Assembly: GCF_000224005.2 (NCBI RefSeq)
Contig: NZ_CP007031.1
Span: 124,001 to 188,000 of the forward strand
Reading direction: 5' to 3'
Length of the DNA stretch: 64,000 nt
Source: Marichromatium purpuratum 984
Lineage (GTDB): Bacteria; Pseudomonadota; Gammaproteobacteria; Chromatiales; Chromatiaceae
Below, one piece after another: positions 59,041 to 64,000 of the stretch; within the stretch, counting starts at the first letter, position 1; every line of letters starts with the position of its first letter. Position numbers and translations under genes: made by a program. The notes beneath the pieces were generated by a model, which was given only the letters and a program-made list of their open reading frames with translations, searched no databases and was not told the origin of the DNA.

Positions 59041-59069
59041 GGTTGGGTTGCCAGGACGGCAACCCAACC
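59041..59069. other. 12-bp perfect hairpin after the RND gene
   Basis: GGTTGGGTTGCC (59041-59052) and GGCAACCCAACC (59058-59069) are exact reverse complements with a five-base loop, 25 bp after the RND stop. A second copy, GTTGGGTTGCC (59182-59192) with GGCAACCCAAC (59196-59206), and a single half at 59140-59151 lie further on, inside repeat copy D. There is no T tract, so it is a dispersed dyad repeat more than a classic terminator. Confidence 0.8.
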
Positions 59070-59102
59070 CTCGTCGGCGCAGAAGACCGAACAGCTAAAG
59101 AC

Positions 59103-59320
59103 TGAACCGCAAAGGCGCCAAGCGCGCAAAGTTTTTGCCGGTTGGGTTGCCCGTGCGTCTATTGTTCTATCGCTGTCCGGTGTTGGGTTGCCGATGGCAA
59201 CCCAACCTACGTCCGGACCTGAGTTGTCAGCTCCCAGCCGCCAGCTCCGGTGGCTGACGGCTGGAGGCACTCCTCTCCTTCGCGTCCTTAGCGCCTTCGC
59301 GGTTCATCTTCGCGGTTCAT
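59103..59320. repeat. Composite repeat, copy D (arms with nested hairpin repeat)
   Basis: Left arm 59103-59131 (TGAACCGCAAAGGCGCC...) and right arm 59278-59306 (CTTCGCGTCCTTAG...) are imperfect reverse complements. The right end is duplicated: CTTCGCGGTTCAT occurs at 59295-59307 and again at 59308-59320. A short heptad-like stretch (59228-59270) and the GTTGGGTTGCC hairpin lie inside. It separates the convergent RND and moaD genes. Confidence 0.85.
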
Positions 59321-59332
59321 CTCCCCGACGCG

Positions 59333-59587
59333 CTACCCCCCCGTCACCGGTGGGAAGAGCCCGATCTCGTCGCCGTCGCTGATCTCGGTCTCGGCGCGGG
59401 CGAGGGTCTGGTTGCGCGCCATCATCAGCCGAGGGGTGGCTGCGAGGGCCTCGCGCCAGGGGGCGCCGCGCGCGCTCAGGTGCGTGACCAGCGCGCCCAG
59501 GGTGTCGACCCCGGCGGGGAGTTCGATGTGCTCCTCGTCGTGACCAATGCGCTCGCGCAGGCTGGCGAAGTAGCGGACGTGGATCAT
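59333..59587 (-). CDS. moaD: Molybdopterin synthase small subunit MoaD
   Basis: The 84-residue protein is a ubiquitin-fold MoaD: MIHVRYFASLRERIGHDEEHIELP near the start, LMMARNQTLA in the middle and the C-terminal GDEIGLFPPVTGG with the essential Gly-Gly tail. The thiocarboxylated tail gives sulfur to precursor Z. It is the last gene of moaB-moeA-moaD, 7 bp after moeA. No moaE gene is present, so the large subunit is encoded elsewhere. Confidence 0.92.
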   Translation of the reverse strand: MIHVRYFASLRERIGHDEEHIELPAGVDTLGALVTHLSARGAPWREALAATPRLMMARNQTLARAETEISDGDEIGLFPPVTGG

Positions 59588-59594
59588 CGCGCTC

Positions 59595-60833
59595 TCAGTG
59601 CAGCAGCTCGGTGAAGGGGATGAACTCGACCGGGTCGCCCGGGGCGATCGTCACCCCGGGGGCGAGGTCGACCAGCCCGTCGGCCCACACCAGCGAGCGC
59701 AGCGAGGCCGAGGAGCGGCTGGCGAAGACCTCGACCCGGGGCTGTCCGCTGTCGTCCTCGACCAGCCGGGCGCGGTGGAATTCGCGGCGCTTGTCCGGGC
59801 GCGGCCAGGCGAAGGCGGCGGGCAGCCTGAGCCGACGCGGCGCGAGGTCGCCGCCGACGCCCTGCATCCGCAGCACCAGCGGGCGCACCAGCAGCGCACA
59901 GGTGACGAACAGCGAGACCGGGTTGCCGGGGCTGCCGAAAAACGGGGTGTCGCCGACCCGCCCGAAGGCCACCGGCTTGCCCGGGCGGATCGCCACCTGG
60001 TGCAGCGCGAGTGTGCCGATGCGCTCGACGGCCGGGCGTACATGATCCTCCTCGCCGACCGAGACCCCGCCGCTGGCGATCACCAGATCGGCCGCGTCGG
60101 CGCCGCGGGCGAGGGTCGCGCAGGTCGCCTCCAGGTCATCGGGGATGCGCCCGAGATCGATCACCTCGCAGCCGAGCGCGCTGAGCATCGCCCCCAGGGT
60201 GAGACGGTTGGAGTCGTAGATTTGGCCGGGGCCGAGCGGTGCGCCGGGCGCGACCAGCTCGTCGCCGCTGGCACCGATCGCCACCCGCAGCCGGGGGCGC
60301 ACCATGAGTTCGGCCAGCCCCAGGCTGGCGGCGAGCCCGAGGTGCTGGGGGCCGAGCCGGGTGCCGGCGGCGATCACCTCGGTGCCGGCGGCGAAGTCCT
60401 CGCCGGCGTGGCGGATGTTGCCGCCCGCCTTGCACTCGGGCGGGATGCGTACCCGTTCGCCGTCGCGCTCGCACTGCTCCTGCATCACCACGGTGTCGGC
60501 GCCCTCGGGCACCGGGGCACCGGTGAAGATCCGCGCCGCGCTGCCCGGCGCGAGCGGCGTGCCGACCGTGCCGGCGGTGATGCGCTGGCCGATCGGCAGC
60601 CAGCCGTCGGCGGCGGCGAGGTCGGCATGGCGCAGCGCATAGCCGTCCATCGCGCTGTGGTCCCAGTGCGGGACCGCCAGCGGGCTGCGCAGCGGTGCGG
60701 CGAGCACCCGACCGAGCGCGGCGGCGAGCGCCACCGGTTCGCTGGTGCTGGGTGTCGGCGCCTGTTCGAGCAGCCGCGCGAGCGCGGCCTCGAGTGACAG
60801 GGCGCGGGGAGAGGCGGGACAACTGGCGGACAT
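59595..60833 (-). CDS. moeA: Molybdopterin molybdenumtransferase MoeA
   Basis: The 412-residue protein has the MoeA hallmarks VPHWDHSAMDGYALR, ARIFTGAPVPEGADTVVMQEQ, DLVIASGGVSVGEEDHV, RPGKPVAFGRVGDTPFFGSPGNPVSLFVT and the C-terminal beta domain. It inserts molybdate into adenylylated molybdopterin. The ATG at 60833 has TGAGG six bases before it, inside the end of moaB; an upstream TTG is less likely. It is between moaB and moaD in a three-gene operon. Confidence 0.94.
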   Translation of the reverse strand: MSASCPASPRALSLEAALARLLEQAPTPSTSEPVALAAALGRVLAAPLRSPLAVPHWDHSAMDGYALRHADLAAADGWLPIGQRITAGTVGTPLAPGSAARIFTGAPVPEGADTVVMQEQCERDGERVRIPPECKAGGNIRHAGEDFAAGTEVIAAGTRLGPQHLGLAASLGLAELMVRPRLRVAIGASGDELVAPGAPLGPGQIYDSNRLTLGAMLSALGCEVIDLGRIPDDLEATCATLARGADAADLVIASGGVSVGEEDHVRPAVERIGTLALHQVAIRPGKPVAFGRVGDTPFFGSPGNPVSLFVTCALLVRPLVLRMQGVGGDLAPRRLRLPAAFAWPRPDKRREFHRARLVEDDSGQPRVEVFASRSSASLRSLVWADGLVDLAPGVTIAPGDPVEFIPFTELLH

Positions 60834-60841
60834 CGCGGACC

Positions 60842-61372
60842 TCAACGTTCGTGGAGACGGGGCAGCAGCTGGGCGAAGTTGCAGGGGCGGGTGCGGCGGT
60901 CGAGCTGGGGGGCGAGGATGCGCTCCCAGGCGGTGCGACAGGCCCCGGTCGAGCCCGGCAGGCAGAACAGGAAGGTGGCGTTGGCCAGCCCGGCGAAGGC
61001 GCGCGACTGCAGCGTGGAGGGGCCGATCTCGGCGAGCGAGTAGTGTCGGAACAGCTCGCCGAAGCCCTCGATCTCCTTGTCGAGCAGCGGGCGCAGCGCC
61101 TCCGGGGTGCTATCGCGGCCGGTCACCCCGGTGCCGCCGGTGCTGATCACGACATCGACGGCGGGGTCGGCGATCCACTGCGAGACCTGGGCGCGCAGTC
61201 GGTAGATGTCGTCGGCGACGACACAGCGCGTCACCACCTGGTGCCCGGCCGTGCGCGCGGCCTCCTCGAGCAGCGCCCCCGAGGTGTCGCTGGCGAGGTC
61301 GCGACTGTCGGAGACGGTCATCAGCGCGATGCGCAGTGGCAGGAACTCGGGCGATCCGGTCGTCTGGGACAT
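60842..61372 (-). CDS. moaB: Molybdenum cofactor biosynthesis protein MoaB
   Basis: The 176-residue protein matches the MoaB/MogA fold: [47 protein letters not shown] and [23 protein letters not shown]. It adenylylates molybdopterin or is the MoaB paralog of that enzyme. It is the first gene of the moaB-moeA-moaD operon. The region upstream is GC-rich and carries no Moco riboswitch that I can recognise; repeat copy E begins about 110 bp upstream. Confidence 0.92.
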   Translation of the reverse strand: MSQTTGSPEFLPLRIALMTVSDSRDLASDTSGALLEEAARTAGHQVVTRCVVADDIYRLRAQVSQWIADPAVDVVISTGGTGVTGRDSTPEALRPLLDKEIEGFGELFRHYSLAEIGPSTLQSRAFAGLANATFLFCLPGSTGACRTAWERILAPQLDRRTRPCNFAQLLPRLHER

Positions 61373-61484
61373 GCGGCAAGACTCCCTGCTGGCTCAGTGA
61401 TCCGAGACGGGCGTGTACACGCCACGCGTCGGGTCATCATCGCCGCCCGCTGCGGGGCTGGCAAGGGGGAGGGTAGCTCCCAGC

Positions 61485-62030
61485 GGCCAGCTATCAGCCG
61501 CCAGTCGCCAGTCGCCAGCCGCCAGCCGCCAGCCGCCAGCCGCCAGCCGCCAGTCGCCGGGGCTGATGGCTGGACGCTGACTCGAACCGCAAAGACGCCA
61601 AGCGCGCGAAGCAAGGATGTTTCGGTTGGATGGCCGCTGCAGGCAGTCGAGCGTCGTTTGCGCCAGCCGTCAGCCGTCAGCCGTCAGCCGTCAGCCACCA
61701 GCCGCCAGTCGTCAGCCACCAGTCGCCAGTCGTCAGCCGCCGGGGCTGATGGCTGGACGCTGATTCGAACCGCAAAGACGCCAAGCGCGCGAAGCAAGGA
61801 TGTTTCGGTTGGGTGGTCGCTCCAGGCGATCGAGCGCCGTTTGCGCCAGCCGCCAGTCGTCAGTCACCAGCCACCAGCCGCCAGTGAGGCGCGGCGGTCC
61901 GCTGCCGCTCATGATCGCTACCCGCGGACGCCCGCTGGGGAGCGTCGCTTGAATCATCCGTCAGCCGCCAGCCACCAGCCACCGGGACTGGTGGCCGGGG
62001 CTGACGGCTGGCGGCTGGTAGCCGGCCGCT
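61485..62030. repeat. Composite repeat, copy E (heptad arrays and 183-bp tandem unit)
   Basis: A first array of nine or so CAGYCGC heptads (about 61496-61558) is followed by two direct copies of a 183-bp unit (61558-61740 and 61741 to about 61923). Each unit contains CGGGGCTGATGGCTGGACGC, the arm GAACCGCAAAGACGCC (61584 and 61767) and a trailing heptad stretch. Further CAGCCGC, CAGTCGT and CAGCCAC variants end in a hairpin near 61957-62025. It fills the space between moaB and dgkA. Confidence 0.9.
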
Positions 62031-62034
62031 GCGG

Positions 62035-62409
62035 TCAAAAGAGCTTGGGCACCAGCAGCAGGGCCCAGATCACCACGCACAGGGTGATGCTGGAGAACAC
62101 CGCCGCCGAGGCGATGTCCTTGGCGCGCCCCGAGAGTTCGTGGCGCTCCGTGCCGATGCGATCGACGTTGGCCTCGATCGCCGAGTTGAGCAGCTCGACG
62201 ATCGGTACCACCAGCAGGCTGCCGACGAGCAGGGCGCGCTCGACCGGGGTCTCGCCGAGCCACAGCCCGAGCGGGACCAGCGGGATCAGCAGGAACAGCT
62301 CCTGGCGGAACGCCTCCTCCAGCTCGTAGCAGGCGCGGAAGCCCTTCATCGAGTAGCCGAAGGCGCGCACCACCCGGCGCCAGCCCTGATTGCCGCCGTT
62401 ATTGGCCAT
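62035..62409 (-). CDS. dgkA: Diacylglycerol kinase DgkA
   Basis: The 124-residue membrane protein has three helices and the DgkA motif [20 protein letters not shown], followed by [15 protein letters not shown]. The N-terminal amphipathic helix [22 protein letters not shown] is also typical. DgkA recycles diacylglycerol to phosphatidic acid after membrane-derived oligosaccharide or lipopolysaccharide synthesis. Its start overlaps the gcvPB stop by 11 bp, so it is co-translated with that gene. Confidence 0.94.
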   Translation of the reverse strand: MANNGGNQGWRRVVRAFGYSMKGFRACYELEEAFRQELFLLIPLVPLGLWLGETPVERALLVGSLLVVPIVELLNSAIEANVDRIGTERHELSGRAKDIASAAVFSSITLCVVIWALLLVPKLF

Positions 62410-63874
62410 CGCCGCCCCCGTCGGCCTGCTGTGGGGTCCAGGCGAGGTCGAGGTGGCGCGCCGCGCGCACGTCGTCGAGACGGCGCCGCGGCATGGTGTA
62501 GGGCGCGCCCTTGAGCTTCTCGGGGTCCTCCTGGGCCTCGCGACGGATCGCGATCATCGCCTCGACGAAGCCGTCGAGCGACTCCTGGGTCTCGGTCTCG
62601 GTCGGCTCGATCAGCAGGCACTCGGGCACCAGCAGCGGGAAGTAGGTGGTCGGGGCGTGGAAGCCATGGTCGAGCAGCCGTTTGGCGAAGTCCATCGCGG
62701 TGACGCCGTACTCCTTGGCCTCACGCTTGAGGGTGACGATGAACTCGTGGCTGGCGCGCCGCTCCGGGTAGGCCAGCTCGAAGCCCGCCGCCTGCAGCCG
62801 CGCCATCAGATAGTTGGCGTTGAGGGTGGCGAAGTCGGCCACCCGCGCCATGCCCTCGCGTCCGAGCATCCGCGCGTAGACATAGGCGCGCAGCAGGATG
62901 CCCATGTTGCCGCCGAAGGCGGTCATGCGACCGATGGTCTCGGGGCGGTCGGCCTCGGTCAGCCAGCGGTAGTCGTCGCCCTCGCGTTCGACCAGCGGCA
63001 CCGGCAGATAGGGCGCGACCCGCGCCGAGACGCCCACCGGACCCGCGCCCGGACCACCGCCGCCGTGCGGGGTGGAGAAGGTCTTGTGCAGGTTCATGTG
63101 GATGACGTCGAAGCCCATGTCGCCCGGACGCACCTTGCCGAGGATGGCGTTGAGGTTGGCGCCGTCGTAGTAGAGCAGGCCGCCGGCGTCGTGGACGATG
63201 CGGGCGATCTCCTCGATGTTGCGATCGAACACCCCGACGGTGCTCGGGTTGGTGAGCATGATGCCCGCCGTCTGCGGCCCCACCGCTGCCTTCAGCGCCT
63301 CGACGTCGACGTCGCCGTCGGGACCGGTGGGGATCTCGCGCGCCTGGTAGCCGCACATCACCGCCGAGGCCGGGTTGGTGCCGTGGGCGGCGTCGGGGAT
63401 CAGCATCTCGGTGCGGGCGTGATCGCCGCGCGCGAGGTGATAGGCGCGGATCATCGCCACTCCGGTCAGCTCACCCTGGGCGCCGGCGGCAGGCGCCAGC
63501 GACACCGCGCTCATCCCGGTCACCGCCTTGAGGATCTCCTGCAGGTCGTGGAGACAGGCCATCACCCCCTGACCGTGCTCGACCGGCGCCAGCGGGTGAC
63601 GCTCGGCGAAGCCGGGCAGCGCGGCCAGGCTGTTGCACACCCGCGGGTTGTATTTCATCGTGCAGGAGCCGAGCGGGTAGAAGTGGGTGTCGATCGAGAA
63701 ATTCTGCTGCGACAGCCGGGTGTAGTGACGCACCACCTGCAGCTCTGAGACCTCGGGCAGCCGCGGACGCGCGCGGCGGCGCAGCGCCTGCGGGATGTCG
63801 CTCGGCTCTGGGGTGTGGCTCGGGGCCAGGACGTTGGCGCGGCGTCCGGGGCGGGATTGGTCGTGGATCAGCAT
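62399..63874 (-). CDS. gcvPB: Glycine dehydrogenase (decarboxylating) subunit 2
   Basis: The 491-residue protein has the P-protein C-terminal half features: [50 protein letters not shown] [18 protein letters not shown], and the PLP lysine in [19 protein letters not shown]. It is the PLP-bearing subunit of a split P-protein, as in many thermophiles and Chromatiaceae. With GcvPA, GcvH and GcvT it cleaves glycine. The ATG at 63874 is chosen because it starts the family sequence. dgkA overlaps its end. Confidence 0.94.
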   Translation of the reverse strand: MLIHDQSRPGRRANVLAPSHTPEPSDIPQALRRRARPRLPEVSELQVVRHYTRLSQQNFSIDTHFYPLGSCTMKYNPRVCNSLAALPGFAERHPLAPVEHGQGVMACLHDLQEILKAVTGMSAVSLAPAAGAQGELTGVAMIRAYHLARGDHARTEMLIPDAAHGTNPASAVMCGYQAREIPTGPDGDVDVEALKAAVGPQTAGIMLTNPSTVGVFDRNIEEIARIVHDAGGLLYYDGANLNAILGKVRPGDMGFDVIHMNLHKTFSTPHGGGGPGAGPVGVSARVAPYLPVPLVEREGDDYRWLTEADRPETIGRMTAFGGNMGILLRAYVYARMLGREGMARVADFATLNANYLMARLQAAGFELAYPERRASHEFIVTLKREAKEYGVTAMDFAKRLLDHGFHAPTTYFPLLVPECLLIEPTETETQESLDGFVEAMIAIRREAQEDPEKLKGAPYTMPRRRLDDVRAARHLDLAWTPQQADGGGDGQ

Positions 63875-63899
63875 GGCGATAGGGTCCGTCGGGTGGTGC

Positions 63900-63956
63900 G
63901 GCCCGCGTCGGCGGGCCCGGGAGCTGGGGCCGCGCCGCACCTCGGGGCGCGGCGCG
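63900..63956. other. Two GC-rich hairpins upstream of gcvPB
   Basis: GGCCCGC (63900-63906) pairs with GCGGGCC (63911-63917) around GTCG, and CGCGCCGC (63931-63938) pairs with GCGGCGCG (63949-63956). Both fall in the 89-bp gap between gcvPB and the preceding gene. No T tract follows. They may slow or process the transcript. Confidence 0.65.
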
Positions 63957-63963
63957 GGTCGGT

Positions 63964-64000
63964 TCAGAGCGCGGCGAGGGCGGCCGCGTAGTCGGGTTCC
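63964..64000 (-). CDS. C-terminal end of the gene preceding gcvPB (probably gcvPA or gcvH)
   Basis: Only the last eleven codons are visible on the minus strand, reading [11 protein letters not shown] and a TGA stop at 63966-63964. The position directly upstream of gcvPB on the same strand suggests gcvPA, which normally precedes it, or gcvH. The short tail is not enough to decide. Confidence 0.45.
   Translation of the reverse strand, partial: EPDYAAALAAL

Noticed and set aside
56412..59270. Minus-strand open frame of 952 codons opposite the RND pump gene
   Set aside because: His/Asp/Arg-rich nonsense composition, antisense to a complete RND transporter.
61373..61484. Moco riboswitch upstream of moaB
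   Set aside because: The sequence is short and GC-rich, and the conserved helices of that RNA could not be matched.
61496..61558. Array that looks at first like a CRISPR or a minisatellite-coded protein
   Set aside because: Units are seven bases long with no spacers, so not CRISPR; no start codon or frame is maintained, so not coding.

Overview
The window is a high-GC gammaproteobacterial chromosome segment. The order mnmG-rsmG-parA-parB-atpI-atpBEFHAGDC-glmU is the classic origin-proximal gammaproteobacterial arrangement. The overall gene mix would fit a Chromatiaceae-like (purple sulfur) bacterium, but no photosynthesis or sulfur-oxidation gene lies here, so that placement is inference. 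There is no prophage, insertion sequence, rRNA operon or CRISPR array.

Layout. 1-12163 (minus strand): the start of glmU, the nine-gene ATP synthase operon with an excellent sigma70-type promoter at 7744-7772, then parB, parA, rsmG and mnmG. 12241-21373: two MoxR AAA+ modules facing each other. On the plus strand are MoxR, DUF58 and a transglutaminase; on the minus strand are RDD, SpoIIM, DUF4129, DUF4350 and MoxR. The two modules share a single CTAG as both stop codons. 21474-30114: a CDF-like membrane protein, a chorismate-lyase-like protein, a small Lpp-type lipoprotein convergent with an L,D-transpeptidase, feoAB, a SixA-type phosphatase, a fructosamine kinase-like gene and an HNH nuclease. 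30751-40565: priA, a histidine phosphatase, a two-gene unknown operon, a bacteriohemerythrin, a Bacillus-type succinate:quinone oxidoreductase (sdhCAB), an overlooked 47-residue membrane protein and an EndA-family nuclease. 40567-50104: a PAS-GAF-GGDEF diguanylate cyclase, a phosphotransferase, relA, a DUF1015 protein, an orphan amino-acid binding protein and rpoH. 50143-64000: tRNA-Phe, yggX, mutY, a DUF2007 gene, tRNA-Gly, an acyl-CoA synthetase, an RND efflux pair, moaD-moeA-moaB, dgkA and gcvPB.

The most unusual content is non-coding. At five intergenic sites (32986-33153, 33931-34325, 50388-50710, 59103-59320 and 61485-62030) there is a composite repeat. It has inverted arms related to GAACCGCAAAG...CTTTGCGGTTC, usually joined to arrays of a seven-base unit (CAGTCGC or CAGCCGC, or its complement). 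The best copy, at 50388-50710, is a large near-palindrome: seven heptads, an arm, a core, the inverted arm, then about nine inverted heptads. Other structural signals are a 14-bp perfect hairpin between atpA and atpG, a 13-bp A/T hairpin upstream of rpoH, a perfect DnaA box beside A/T-rich direct repeats upstream of priA, and a tRNA-Gly ending 14 nt before a start codon.

Gene starts were chosen from ribosome-binding sites, overlaps with upstream genes and family length. Functions rest on motifs read by eye; no database search was possible.
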